Below, piece after piece: positions 8,053-17,554 of a stretch of 57,778 nucleotides of DNA. The notes beneath the pieces are model-generated. The model saw only the letters and a list, made by a program, of their open reading frames with translations, had not been told where the DNA came from and did no database searches. Source of the stretch: Chitinophaga pinensis (GTDB lineage Bacteria; Bacteroidota; Bacteroidia; SXHM01); the NCBI GenBank assembly GCA_945870105.1, contig CAMBRL010000004.1:1-57778 (forward strand), read 5' to 3'. The translations under genes were made by a program, and so were the position numbers. The stretch's first letter is position 1; each line of letters begins with the position of its first letter.

Positions 8053-9965
8053 GAAACCATTTCCGACAACTCCAACCAACGGTTGGTTTTGTTGTCAATA
8101 GCGGCAACTACCTCTGTCAGTTCTGCCGAAACTTTCATCAGTTCATCGCTTTCTGTAATACCTGAGTTAAGTTTTTCAACCAGGGCTTCTTTCTTTTTCT
8201 CTAATTCAGGTAATTCTTTTTCGAGCAATGAAAATTCCCATTTCTCATTAAAACCCATGCGCTGTTTTTCTTTGGGTTTAGTTTTTTCAACAACAACAGG
8301 TTTCTCTGCCGCTTTTTCAGCCGCCTTTTCTTCCTTTAATATTACTTGCGGAGGTTTAACAAGCGCTTTTTGCGGTGCAAGCTTTTTGTTTTCTACTTCC
8401 TCGCGATACTGTGAGTAGTTCCCGTTAAAATCCCTCACTATTCCCTCGCCTTCAAAAACAAAGGTGTGGTGGGTGAGTTTGTCCATAAAGTAGCGGTCGT
8501 GCGAAACAACGATGAGGCAACCGGCAAACTGCTCCAGAAAATCTTCCAGCACCTGCAAGGTCATAATATCAAGGTCGTTGGTAGGCTCATCCAGAATAAG
8601 GAAGTTGGGATTTTTAATCAAAATGGTGAGCAAATACAGTCTGCGCTTTTCACCACCGCTCAGTTTGCCAACAGGTGTAAAATGCGAAGATGTGGGAAAC
8701 AGAAATTTCTCAAGCAACTGTGATGCACTCATGGTTTTACCCTTTGCCAAGGGAATATGGTCGCCAATTTCCTTGATAACCTCAATCATGCGCATGTTCT
8801 CGTTCAGCTTCATTCCGTCTTGCGTGTAATAGCCGAACTGAACCGTTTCGCCCACAATAACTTTACCTGTATCGGGCTGCTCTTTACCCGTAATAATATT
8901 CAGGAACGTGCTTTTACCAACCCCATTCTTACCGATGATACTCAGCTTTTCGCCCTGGCGGAATTTGTAGCTGAAATCCTTCATCACCATCTTATCACCA
9001 AACGATTTATTGATGTGATAAAGTTCCAGGATTTTCCCTCCAAGTCGTTCTAACTTTATTTCCAGTTCTAATTTCTCATCCTTCTTTTTCTTTCCGGTTT
9101 GCTCGGTCAAATCATGAAAAGCATCAACTCTTGATTTTGATTTTGTTCCGCGTGCTCTCGGTTGTTTGCGAATCCATTCCAGTTCTTTTTTCAAAAACTG
9201 ACGGGCACGGTCTTTATTAGTGCTGTCGTTTTCTTCGCGGGCAGCTTTCTTTTCCAGAAAGTAAGAGTAGTTTCCTTTGTAGCGGTAAATTTCACCGCCA
9301 TCCAGTTCCATAATTTCGTTGCACACCACTTCCAGAAACCAGCGATCGTGCGTAACCATAAATAAAGTAATGTTTTCTTTGCTAAGGTATTCTTCCAGCC
9401 ACTCAATCATTTCAATGTCCAGGTGGTTGGTAGGCTCATCCATTATAAGCATATCGGGCTCTTCAACCAACAGCTTTACTAATGCAATTCTCTTTTTCTG
9501 TCCGCCCGAAAGCTCAGAAATCTTTTGTTCAAGGTTGGTGATTTTAAACACCGAAAGAATTTGGTGAACCCTTTGTTCATAATCCCATGCATGCAGACTA
9601 TCCATCTTATCAAACGCCTGTTGCAATGCTTTTTCGTTTTCGGGGTGGTTTAAGGCAATTTCATATTCCTTCACTGCGTTCATCAGTTCACCTGTTGAAT
9701 CAAAAACGGCTTCAATCACTGTCTTAGTGGGATCAAAAACAGGTTGCTGATCCAAAAAGCCAACGCGGGTTCCACCACGCAAAATACAGTTGCCGCTATC
9801 TGCTTTTTCTTTGCCTGCAATAATGCGCAGCAATGTTGATTTACCTGTTCCGTTCTTGGCAACAAACGCTACCTTCTGTCCCTTTTCCAGACCGAAACTG
9901 ATGTTGCTGAACAACACCTTTTCGGTGTAGGATTTACTAAGATTTTCTATAGAAAGAAGATTCAC
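8049..9965 (-). CDS. ABC-F family ribosome-associated ATPase (Uup-like)
   Basis: The 638-residue protein has two fused ABC nucleotide-binding domains and no membrane segments, which defines ABC-F. Walker A motifs are AKNGTGKST (36-44; Ala replaces the usual first Gly) and GKNGVGKST. Signature motifs are LSGGQKKR and LSGGEKRR, Walker B motifs are MLIMDEPTNHLD and FLILDEPTNDLD. A charged linker around residues 235-300 corresponds to the P-site tRNA interaction motif, and the C-terminus (about 560-638) forms a Lys/Glu-rich coiled coil as in Uup. The start codon is GTG. It is likely to act on the ribosome or branched DNA intermediates rather than in transport. Confidence 0.93.
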   Translation of the reverse strand: MNLLSIENLSKSYTEKVLFSNISFGLEKGQKVAFVAKNGTGKSTLLRIIAGKEKADSGNCILRGGTRVGFLDQQPVFDPTKTVIEAVFDSTGELMNAVKEYEIALNHPENEKALQQAFDKMDSLHAWDYEQRVHQILSVFKITNLEQKISELSGGQKKRIALVKLLVEEPDMLIMDEPTNHLDIEMIEWLEEYLSKENITLFMVTHDRWFLEVVCNEIMELDGGEIYRYKGNYSYFLEKKAAREENDSTNKDRARQFLKKELEWIRKQPRARGTKSKSRVDAFHDLTEQTGKKKKDEKLELEIKLERLGGKILELYHINKSFGDKMVMKDFSYKFRQGEKLSIIGKNGVGKSTFLNIITGKEQPDTGKVIVGETVQFGYYTQDGMKLNENMRMIEVIKEIGDHIPLAKGKTMSASQLLEKFLFPTSSHFTPVGKLSGGEKRRLYLLTILIKNPNFLILDEPTNDLDIMTLQVLEDFLEQFAGCLIVVSHDRYFMDKLTHHTFVFEGEGIVRDFNGNYSQYREEVENKKLAPQKALVKPPQVILKEEKAAEKAAEKPVVVEKTKPKEKQRMGFNEKWEFSLLEKELPELEKKKEALVEKLNSGITESDELMKVSAELTEVVAAIDNKTNRWLELSEMVS

Positions 9966-10001
9966 GTTTTATTTTTTGAGGGCGCAAAGCTACTTTTATT
10001 T

Positions 10002-10114
10002 ATTGCCACAGATTCACAGATTTATAAATTACTTGTTAAAATCTACGAATCTTTGGCAAAGCATTTCAATAGTTCATTGTTTTTTCTATTTATAATCTGT
10101 GAATCTGTGGCAAT
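10002..10114. repeat. Inverted repeat, TTGCCACAGATTCACAGA type
   Basis: The left arm (10002-10022) and right arm (10094-10114) are perfect 21-base reverse complements around a 71-base AT-rich centre. A degenerate third copy of the right-arm motif (AATCTACGAATCTTTGGCAA) lies inside at about 10040-10060. It sits between the ABC-F gene start and the promoter of the LTD gene and looks like a small MITE- or REP-like element. Confidence 0.8.
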
Positions 10115-10138
10115 TGATTTCTTAACAGTAAAGTAAAC

Positions 10139-10167
10139 TTGTCGCAACATCTTTTCTTATACATTTG
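10139..10167 (+). promoter_or_regulatory. Promoter of the first LTD gene
   Basis: TTG at 10139-10141 and TACATTTG at 10160-10167 are spaced by 18 bases, a good match to the Bacteroidota -33/-7 pattern. The ATG follows 23 bases after the -7 element. The same TACATTTG plus a GCCTAATT leader precedes the second LTD gene on the other strand at 17555-17562. Confidence 0.6.
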
Positions 10168-10190
10168 CAGCCTAATTCAAAAAAATAAAC

Positions 10191-11210
10191 ATGAAAAAGT
10201 TTTTACTATCAGCATTTTTAATCCCTGCATCACTTTCTGTCTTTGCTCAAAGTGGTATTGTTGCCTGCAACGAATTATTCTTTTCAGAATATGTTGAAGG
10301 AAGTTTTAATAACAAAGCACTTGAAATTTATAACCCTACAGGTTCTGCCATTTCATTAGACGGAGCCTACCGCATTGTGCGTTGGGATAATGGTTCTACT
10401 ACATCAGACTTAGATATTCGCTACGTACAAAGTATTTCAGGAAGCGTACCAGCTTATGGAACGTATGTAGCATTTCTTGACAAAAGAAATCCGAATGCTA
10501 CAGGAGCTGATACTATGCTTTTTTCTGGTCTTCTTACTATTGCCAACTCAACTAACGGTGGTTTTTATTCACCGGTTTATGACAGCGATGCAGCGCTTCC
10601 AAATACAGAAGGCAGCAACTGTCTTTCATTTAATGGCGATGATGCTTTCTCTTTGCAAAAGAAAAGCGGAAGTAACTGGATGAATGTTGACATTTTTGCT
10701 GTTATTGGTGAGCGCCCGTTAAATGGAAACGGTGGAACATCACCTAACGGTGGCTGGACTAACGTTGCGCCTTACACTGACGGACAAAACTCTTATTGGA
10801 CAAAAGACCAGACACTTATCAGAAAAGCAGATGTAACTACCGGAACAACTGTAAACCCGGGATTGAATTCATGGGATGTGTCTGTTCAATGGGATTCCCT
10901 TGCCATGAACACATTCACTAACCTTGGAGATCATGATTGCGCCTGCAATGCAAACGCAATCAGCGAAAATGAACTAAGTGCAAAAACATCTGTTTACCCT
11001 AATCCTGCTTCAGATAATTTCTTTGTAAAATCTTCAGAGAATATCAGTAAAGTTGAATTATGGAATGTTGCCGGACAATTGGTATCATCCTTTAATGCAG
11101 ACAACAAAAAATCAGTTCGTGTATTAATTCCTCAGGTTGCTTCAGGACTTTATATTGCAGTAATCCATACCGAAACAGGTAAGGCAGTTAAGAAAGTTAC
11201 TATTCGTTAA
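10191..11210 (+). CDS. Secreted lamin-tail-domain protein with T9SS sorting domain
   Basis: The 339-residue precursor has a signal peptide (1-19, ending FAQ). An LTD (lamin tail) beta-sandwich follows directly: NELFFSEYVEGSFNNKALEI then YNPTGSAISLDGAYRI, the usual EYVEGS..NKAIEIYNPT pattern. The C-terminus (from about residue 268, SVYPNPASDNF) is a T9SS sorting domain ending KKVTIR. LTD domains often accompany secreted nucleases and phosphatases. The TonB receptor and endonuclease I genes lie just downstream, so it may be a surface protein that binds nucleic acid or the cell wall. An inverted repeat separates it from the receptor gene, so cotranscription is uncertain. Confidence 0.88.
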   Translation: MKKFLLSAFLIPASLSVFAQSGIVACNELFFSEYVEGSFNNKALEIYNPTGSAISLDGAYRIVRWDNGSTTSDLDIRYVQSISGSVPAYGTYVAFLDKRNPNATGADTMLFSGLLTIANSTNGGFYSPVYDSDAALPNTEGSNCLSFNGDDAFSLQKKSGSNWMNVDIFAVIGERPLNGNGGTSPNGGWTNVAPYTDGQNSYWTKDQTLIRKADVTTGTTVNPGLNSWDVSVQWDSLAMNTFTNLGDHDCACNANAISENELSAKTSVYPNPASDNFFVKSSENISKVELWNVAGQLVSSFNADNKKSVRVLIPQVASGLYIAVIHTETGKAVKKVTIR

Positions 11211-11218
11211 AAAGAATA

Positions 11219-11289
11219 GAACGCAGATTTTTATGATTGATTAAGATTTATATCAGCGTTAATCTAAATAATCATAAAAATCTGCGTTC
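11219..11289. repeat. Inverted repeat, GAACGCAGAT...ATCTGCGTTC type
   Basis: Perfect 20-base arms (11219-11238 and 11270-11289) around a 31-base centre fill nearly the whole gap between the LTD and TonB receptor genes. The same terminal motif recurs at 28946-29029. On RNA it would form a long hairpin and could modulate read-through or mRNA stability between the two genes. Confidence 0.85.
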
Positions 11290-11301
11290 CATCACAATCA
11301 A

Positions 11302-14010
11302 ATGAATCGCTTACTTGTTTCTTGTTTCTTGTTTCTTGCATCTTCTTCCCTCTATGCTCAGCAAGGCTGGCTTAAAGGTGTTGCCAAAGATGCCACCACA
11401 GGCGAAACCCTGATTGGAGCTAACATTATTTATGCCGAAGGCAAAGGTCTTGTAACAGACTTTGACGGTAAATATGCTGTTCAACTTGCTGATGGTGATT
11501 ACACCGTTAAGGTTACTTATGTTGGTTACCTTGAGCAAGAAAAAAAAATAAGCATCAAAGGGAATACGGTATTACTTGATTTTGAACTTAGCACTGTTCA
11601 GTTACAGGAAGTACAGGTGGTTGCCGATATTGCTAAGTCACGTGAAACTCCGGTTGCCTTCTCAAACATTTCTCCGGTAAAAATACAAGAGCAATTAGGA
11701 GCGCAGGATTTACCCATGATACTCAATACCACTCCCGGTGTATATGCAACCCAGCAGGGCGGGGGAGATGGTGATGCTCGTATTTCTATCCGTGGATTTA
11801 GTCAACGTAATGTTGCAGTAATGTTAGATGGTGTTCCGCAAAACGATATGGAAAACGGTCAGGTGTATTGGAGCAACTGGTTTGGTCTGGATAATATAAC
11901 GCGCAACATGCAGGTTCAGCGAGGACTTGGGGCATCCAAACTTGCCATACCTGCGGTGGGCGGAACCATTAATATCATCACTAAAGGCATTGATGCTAAA
12001 AAAGGAATTATAATTAAACAGGAAGTAGGAAGTGCGAATTCACTACGCACCATACTATCACTAACAACCGGCAGACTTAAAGGTGGTTGGGGAGTAACAG
12101 CAGCAGGTTCATTTAAAAGCTCAACCGGCTGGGTTGATAAAAATTATACCAACGCCTGGTTCTATTATCTTAAAGTTGAAAAGCAATTAGGCAAACACCT
12201 TATAAGCCTGTCAGGTTTTGGCGCTCCGCAAAGCCATGGACAAAGGGCTTTTCGCAATACCATTTCAAAATACGATAAAGACTATGCTGCCTCTCTTGGT
12301 GTGGATACAACAGGCACGGTCAGCTACGGAATTCGCTACAATCAGCATTGGGGAAACCTTATTCGTTATCGCGATGGCGATAGCCTTTCAGCTAAATCAG
12401 AAGTAGTAAATGAACGGGTAAATTATTTCCACAAGCCTGTTATCATGCTAAAAGATTTCTGGACCGTGAGTGATAAATTTTATGTTTCTACAATTGCTTA
12501 TGCATCCTATGGTAATGGAGGTGGAACAGGTTATCAGGGAACAGCTTTGCTTATTGACAGTAACGGACAATACAATTTTCAGTCTGCCTATAATGCCAAT
12601 GCTTATGGTTCTAATAATGTATTCAATGGTGAAAGAAGGTCAACAACAATTTTAGGAAGTTCCATTAACAATCATCAGTGGTACGGAGGTCTGTTAACCA
12701 TGAATTACAAACTTCGCAAGTTTGACATTTCAGGTGGTGTGGATATGCGTTACTATAGAGGAAATCACTACCGCACTGTTTATGATTTATTAGGAGGTGA
12801 TCTTTATTTAGATAGTTATGACGCAACAAAAGCTCCTAACAATGTTAAGCGCGAAGGAGATTTCATCTCTTATCATTATGACGGCACTGTGAAATGGGGT
12901 GGCTTATTTGCTTTGGCAGAATACCATGCAGGCAACTGGACAGCATTTATAAATGTTAGCGGTGCTTACTCAGGTTATCAGCGTATTGATTATTTTAATA
13001 AAAAGGATTTGGTTCTGTCTGATACAACAATAAGCGAAGCATTGGATTTCAATGATACTATCGTTTATAAAGGAGCTTCTTATACCGTTGATTCTAAAGA
13101 AGCAAAAGCAAATACAACTGCTCAAAAATGGATACCGGGCTACACGGTTAAGGCTGGTGCAAATTATAATCTGAGCGAGAAACAAAACATCTATATCAAC
13201 CTTGGATATTTGAGTCGTGCCCCACGATTTAACAATGTGTTTGACCAGAACAATCATCCATACCTTGAAATTAAAAACGAAATAGTAAAAGCTGTGGAAT
13301 TTGGTTATAACCTCCATTCTTCTCGTCTTGCAGTTAATCTTAATGCCTATTACACTTTATGGAATAACCGCCCATTAGATTCGCCTGTAACATTTGTTGA
13401 TTCAGCAGGTGATACTTATAGCGCCAATGTAAATGGAATGAATGCCCGACATATGGGGATTGAAATTGATGCTGCATGGAATATATTACAAAACCTCACA
13501 GCTGAAGGTATGGCTTCAATTGGTAATTGGGTATGGACATCAAGCGATACTGCAATTATTTTAGATAACAATAGCCAGATTATTGGCAATGTTCCTTTTG
13601 ATGCAAAAGGAGTAAGGGTAGGGGATGCAGCTCAACTTAGTTTTGCAGGAAGTGTAAGATATGAGCCAATAAAAAATCTTTATTTCAAGCCGCAGTTTAC
13701 TTATTTCGGACAAAATTACTCTAACTTTAACCCCACTGATTTATCAGTTGATAAAGGCACAGCCGGCAAACAATCATGGCAAATACCAAGTTATGGATTA
13801 TTGGATATGCATGCCGGTTATGGATTTAAATGGCAGAAAATAAGATTTGATTTAAGGATCAGTGTTTTAAATGTGTTCAATAAACTATATGTTTCAGATG
13901 CCTTGAATAATCAGTTTTCTACAATAAATAACAGTTTTAATTCCACAGCAGCCGGAGTTTATGTGGGAATGGGAACACGCTATAATACTTCACTAACAAT
14001 TTCTTTTTAA
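11302..14010 (+). CDS. TonB-dependent outer-membrane receptor
   Basis: The 902-residue protein has a signal peptide (1-19), a CarboxypepD_reg-like domain (about 22-110: GVAKDATTGETLIGANI, VTDFDGKYAVQL), and a TonB plug domain (about 125-230: LNTTPGVYATQQGGGDGDARI, RGFSQRNVAVMLDGVPQND, GGTINIITKG). A 22-strand type barrel follows, ending in an aromatic residue (LTISF). No SusD partner is present, so this is not a classical SusC pair. The endonuclease I gene follows after nine bases, almost certainly in the same transcript. The substrate is not readable from the sequence; the context suggests oligonucleotides, nucleosides or phosphate released by the nuclease. Confidence 0.92.
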   Translation: MNRLLVSCFLFLASSSLYAQQGWLKGVAKDATTGETLIGANIIYAEGKGLVTDFDGKYAVQLADGDYTVKVTYVGYLEQEKKISIKGNTVLLDFELSTVQLQEVQVVADIAKSRETPVAFSNISPVKIQEQLGAQDLPMILNTTPGVYATQQGGGDGDARISIRGFSQRNVAVMLDGVPQNDMENGQVYWSNWFGLDNITRNMQVQRGLGASKLAIPAVGGTINIITKGIDAKKGIIIKQEVGSANSLRTILSLTTGRLKGGWGVTAAGSFKSSTGWVDKNYTNAWFYYLKVEKQLGKHLISLSGFGAPQSHGQRAFRNTISKYDKDYAASLGVDTTGTVSYGIRYNQHWGNLIRYRDGDSLSAKSEVVNERVNYFHKPVIMLKDFWTVSDKFYVSTIAYASYGNGGGTGYQGTALLIDSNGQYNFQSAYNANAYGSNNVFNGERRSTTILGSSINNHQWYGGLLTMNYKLRKFDISGGVDMRYYRGNHYRTVYDLLGGDLYLDSYDATKAPNNVKREGDFISYHYDGTVKWGGLFALAEYHAGNWTAFINVSGAYSGYQRIDYFNKKDLVLSDTTISEALDFNDTIVYKGASYTVDSKEAKANTTAQKWIPGYTVKAGANYNLSEKQNIYINLGYLSRAPRFNNVFDQNNHPYLEIKNEIVKAVEFGYNLHSSRLAVNLNAYYTLWNNRPLDSPVTFVDSAGDTYSANVNGMNARHMGIEIDAAWNILQNLTAEGMASIGNWVWTSSDTAIILDNNSQIIGNVPFDAKGVRVGDAAQLSFAGSVRYEPIKNLYFKPQFTYFGQNYSNFNPTDLSVDKGTAGKQSWQIPSYGLLDMHAGYGFKWQKIRFDLRISVLNVFNKLYVSDALNNQFSTINNSFNSTAAGVYVGMGTRYNTSLTISF

Positions 14011-14019
14011 CTAATTACA

Positions 14020-16227
14020 ATGAAAAAACTATTAAGCTTGCTATTTACAGCACATTGCGCCCTCGCCTCATTTGGCCAGGCAAACCTTCCAACATCATGG
14101 AGTTCTGATGGAGCTACTCCAATGGGTTGGACAATCTCAGGTGTAGATTATTACACCAGCAGCGCTGCCTATTCAACGCCTTCAAGTTTTAAACTCAATA
14201 ATACTGCAGATTATGTGATGGTTAATATTGCTGATGATCCGGGTGCAGTTACCTATTATATTAAAGGTTCTACAACCGGAAATCCTTTTCAGGGAACATT
14301 TACTATTCAGGAAAGTGTAAACGGAACTACCTGGACTACCCTGCGACAGTTTGTAGACGCTGCTCTGGACGTTAGCAGCTGGGTTCAATATACAGACAAC
14401 CCAAATCCTTCCAGCCGCTACATTCGTTTTTATTTTACCAATAAGGTAAGTGGTGCAAACGTTGCGCTTGATGATATTAATATTGCAGAACCTACTGCAG
14501 GTCCTGCTCAGGAAATTGCACTTGCTCAGGGTGCTAATCCGGTTGTTAATGGTGGTTCTGCCAGTGTTGGAGCAGCTAACGGTGGTTCTGCAGATCTTAC
14601 TTTAGCGGTTTATAATCTTGGAACTGTTAATGTTTTAAATATTACTTCAACTACTATTACAGGCGCAAATGCATCTGAATTTACAGTAACTACAACACCT
14701 TCAAGCACCAATGCTGGTTCACAAGGGGATTTAATCATCAACTTTTCGCCTACACAAAGCGGAACAAGAACTGCACAGCTTAGCATAGTTAATGACGACA
14801 GCAACGAAAATCCTTTTATTGTTAATCTCTTTGGCTATGGCGATTTTCTTGCAAACGAACCAAGCCAGCAACCGGCTAACTTAACATTCGGCAATGTTCG
14901 CTCGTTTCGTTTCAATGGCTCGTTTCAGGCAGCTTCACCTGCTGCTGCAGGTTACCTTGTATTAAGAAAAACAGGTAGCGCTGTTACCGAAGTTCCTGTT
15001 GACGGTACAAACTATTCAGCAGGTGATAATATTGGTGATGCAAAAGTCGTTTTCAGCGCTAATCACACTTCATTCGCGCCTAACTTTATTGTTGCAAACA
15101 CACAATATTATTTTGCGGTTTTCAGCTACAACGGTTCAGGAACTTATACCAATTACAAAACAACAAGCCCACTTACAGGAAATGTAACCACAACAGGAGC
15201 TAATATCGGCAGCACGTATTCAGGTATCAATACACAGGCAACTACTTTTATTTCGGATTTAACAACCCTGATTAATCCTCATTTTGCTTTGTATTACAGC
15301 GATTATGAAGAAACAATGATTAAACTTTTTGCTTCGCGTGATACTACTAACGGACAAAAGGTAGTAACTGATGTTTATACCAGTGAGAAATACGTGTATG
15401 ACGAACCATTTGACTGGTCGGTAATGAGCCGTGAGCATACTTATTGCCACAGCTGGATGCCAACTTACCCTGACCAAAACGGACCTGAATATTCAGACTT
15501 TCATAACCTGTTTCCTGTAAACCAAAATACAGCTAACGTTCATCGTTCAAACTATCCTTTAGGTGAAGTGGTAAATGCTACCTATACCTACATGGATGGG
15601 CAATTCGGTACTAATGCAAATGGTGAAAGCGTATGGGAGCCGCGTGACCAGCATAAAGGTGATGCAGCCCGCGCCATTTTTTATATGGCTACTTCCTATA
15701 ATACATCAACTTTAAACTGGGGCTTGCCTGATTATATTTCATCACTTATTCAGTACGGACAAGATCAGGATGTTTTGAAAGCATGGCACTGGCAAGATCC
15801 ACCTGATGCGTGGGAAATTGCACGTAACGACTTTCTGGATTCTTTACAGAGCAACCGTAATCCCTTTGTGGATAGTGTAAACTATGTATGCTACATCAAC
15901 TTTGATAACATGACATATATAGCGAATCCTGGCGTAAACCCATGTTCGGTAACTCCTGGCTTTGAAGAAACTAACGTTGAAACGTTTTCGGTTTATCCAA
16001 ACCCTACAGCGGGAGATTTTGGAATAAACATTTCGCTTAAAGAAAACGAAAACGTACTGGTGCGCATTTCTGATGTTGCCGGTAAAACAGTTTATGAGCG
16101 TAATGAAAACCTGAAAGCCGGTAATAACCGTCTGATGGTTTCATCTGCAAACCTTGCCAAAGGAATTTATACACTGCAACTGCATAGCGCAAATACCATT
16201 TCCTCGCGCAAACTTATTATACAATAA
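14020..16227 (+). CDS. Secreted endonuclease I with T9SS sorting domain
   Basis: The 735-residue precursor begins with a signal peptide (MKKLLSLLFTAHCALASFGQ). A beta-sandwich region comes first, then a choice-of-anchor/ASPM-like segment (about 160-270: LNITSTTITGANASEFTVTT, INFSPTQSGTRTAQLSIVND). The catalytic domain is endonuclease I (PF04231): MSREHTYCHSWMP and SDFHNLFPVNQNTANVHRSN match the REH..P.SW and SDLHHL.P....N..RSN motifs of this beta-beta-alpha metal nuclease. The C-terminus (from about residue 660, FSVYPNPTAGDF) is a T9SS sorting domain. It should be exported and cut extracellular DNA or RNA. It is nine bases downstream of the TonB receptor gene. Confidence 0.88.
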   Translation: MKKLLSLLFTAHCALASFGQANLPTSWSSDGATPMGWTISGVDYYTSSAAYSTPSSFKLNNTADYVMVNIADDPGAVTYYIKGSTTGNPFQGTFTIQESVNGTTWTTLRQFVDAALDVSSWVQYTDNPNPSSRYIRFYFTNKVSGANVALDDINIAEPTAGPAQEIALAQGANPVVNGGSASVGAANGGSADLTLAVYNLGTVNVLNITSTTITGANASEFTVTTTPSSTNAGSQGDLIINFSPTQSGTRTAQLSIVNDDSNENPFIVNLFGYGDFLANEPSQQPANLTFGNVRSFRFNGSFQAASPAAAGYLVLRKTGSAVTEVPVDGTNYSAGDNIGDAKVVFSANHTSFAPNFIVANTQYYFAVFSYNGSGTYTNYKTTSPLTGNVTTTGANIGSTYSGINTQATTFISDLTTLINPHFALYYSDYEETMIKLFASRDTTNGQKVVTDVYTSEKYVYDEPFDWSVMSREHTYCHSWMPTYPDQNGPEYSDFHNLFPVNQNTANVHRSNYPLGEVVNATYTYMDGQFGTNANGESVWEPRDQHKGDAARAIFYMATSYNTSTLNWGLPDYISSLIQYGQDQDVLKAWHWQDPPDAWEIARNDFLDSLQSNRNPFVDSVNYVCYINFDNMTYIANPGVNPCSVTPGFEETNVETFSVYPNPTAGDFGINISLKENENVLVRISDVAGKTVYERNENLKAGNNRLMVSSANLAKGIYTLQLHSANTISSRKLIIQ

Positions 16228-16277
16228 AAAGCAGGTTTTTTAGCTAACATATTCATTTTCAGTAATGACAGCGCGTC

Positions 16278-16543
16278 TTTTCTAAAGAAATGACGCGCTG
16301 TCCTATATTTCAGTGTGCCTTTTCTTTAGAAAAGACTGAATGTCATACATTGCAACATGCCTTTTCTAAAGAAATGACGCGCTGTCCTATATTTCAATGT
16401 ACCTTTTCTATAGAAAAGACTGAATGTCATACATTGCAACATGCCTTTTCTAAAGAAAAGATGTGCTGTCCTACATTTCAGTTTACCTTTTCTAAAGAAA
16501 AGATGTACTGTCTTACATTGCAGCGTGCCTTTTCTTAAGAAAA
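16278..16543. repeat. Array B: seven 42-bp units with a TTTTC...GAAAA palindrome
   Basis: Palindrome cores start at 16278, 16320, 16362, 16404, 16446, 16488 and 16530, an exact 42-bp period. The core is TTTTCTnnAGAAAA with the centre varying (TAAA, TTTA, TATA, TTAA) while the arms stay fixed. Spacers 1 and 3 (GACGCGCTGTCC...) alternate with 2 and 4 (GACTGAATGTCAT...), so there is also an 84-bp higher-order unit. At the left edge GACAGCGCGTC and GACGCGCTGTC flank the first core as an 11-bp stem. The open frame running through it is a by-product of 42 being divisible by three. Confidence 0.92.
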
Positions 16544-16591
16544 AGTACGCTGAATTCTTTAGATAACCCGAACTGAGCTATAGTAAAAAAA

Positions 16592-16618
16592 AAGGTTGGC
16601 TCTGAATGAGCCAACCTT
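16592..16618. terminator. Bidirectional terminator between convergent genes
   Basis: An 11-bp perfect stem (AAGGTTGGCTC / GAGCCAACCTT, loop TGAAT) is flanked by an A-tract on the left and a T-tract on the right. It can terminate both the endonuclease transcript and the minus-strand LTD gene that ends at 16642. Confidence 0.85.
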
Positions 16619-16641
16619 TTTTGGTTTAATTAAACTAATAT

Positions 16642-17529
16642 TTAGCGGTGTAAAACAGTCAATTTTTTAGTTACGGTTTTGTCTGATGTTTTAATGCTCA
16701 GGATATAAACACCATTTGCCAATTCAGAAGTGGTATATTGAACAGTTGTTCCTGCATTTTTAATCTGTTTGTTCTCTATCAGTTTACCTGTAAAGTCATA
16801 AACCAAAACAGATACATCACCGCTGTTTAATCCTGTTGAGATAGTCACAAAATCATTTGCCGGATTTGGGAATAAGGCAGTTTCTGTTTTAGTAAGGGTA
16901 GAAATTCCGATTGGTAAACCACCGCAGTTGCTATTATCAGCAACATTAGTAGCACCCGGTGTAATACATCTTTGTGTGAAATCAACACTGTTATTCTGAG
17001 TGTCAGTTCCATCAGGATAGCGTGACAGACCTATTCTTATGTCATCGTTATTGTCTGCATTTGCAGTCAACACGCCTGCTGTTTCTATCCAAGGCGAAGC
17101 ACAATCTCCCTCATAACTGAGTGCGTCAGCAAACACACCTGGGGAAAGAGAAGATCCTATTGCCATAGCATCAGGAGATCCATTTTCAATAATATTTGAT
17201 AATGTAGGCACAACCAGATTGCAGTTGGCAACACCGCCAGAGTTACCGCAAATTACATAGTAAGCACCTGGTTGCAGTTGATAGGAAGGCAAAAATATCG
17301 TGTCATAAACAACGGTAGTTGCTCCATTATATAAATAGATTTGAACAGTGCTAAGATCAATTGCGTTTAAGCTGACGTTTTTCAATTCAATAAATTCAGC
17401 AGTATCAGCCGAAACCTGATCATAATCCACTTCATTAATAACCAATGTTGCAGGCAATCCTCCCGCTTCCTGAGCGTTTGCTATAACAGCAGAATAAAAT
17501 ACAGCAATAAAAAGTAACAGTTTTTTCAT
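16642..17529 (-). CDS. Second secreted lamin-tail-domain protein with T9SS sorting domain
   Basis: The 295-residue precursor has a signal peptide (ending NAQE), then an LTD-type domain: TLVINEVDYDQVSADTAEFI and ELKNVSLNAIDLSTVQIYLY, the INEV.YD...EFIEL.N pattern. A possible disulfide-bearing region (CGNSGGVANC) and a C-terminal T9SS sorting domain (from about 216, ALFPNPANDF) follow. It is convergent with the nuclease operon and shares a promoter-leader sequence with the first LTD gene, suggesting related regulation. Its role is unknown; adhesion or nucleic-acid binding at the surface is a reasonable guess. Confidence 0.88.
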   Translation of the reverse strand: MKKLLLFIAVFYSAVIANAQEAGGLPATLVINEVDYDQVSADTAEFIELKNVSLNAIDLSTVQIYLYNGATTVVYDTIFLPSYQLQPGAYYVICGNSGGVANCNLVVPTLSNIIENGSPDAMAIGSSLSPGVFADALSYEGDCASPWIETAGVLTANADNNDDIRIGLSRYPDGTDTQNNSVDFTQRCITPGATNVADNSNCGGLPIGISTLTKTETALFPNPANDFVTISTGLNSGDVSVLVYDFTGKLIENKQIKNAGTTVQYTTSELANGVYILSIKTSDKTVTKKLTVLHR

Positions 17530-17554
17530 TTAAATTTATTTTAAAATTAGGCAA

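Noticed and set aside
16290-16538. 82-codon open frame across array B
   Set aside because: It exists only because the 42-bp unit is a multiple of three; the product is a simple repeat and there is no start context or conserved coding signal.
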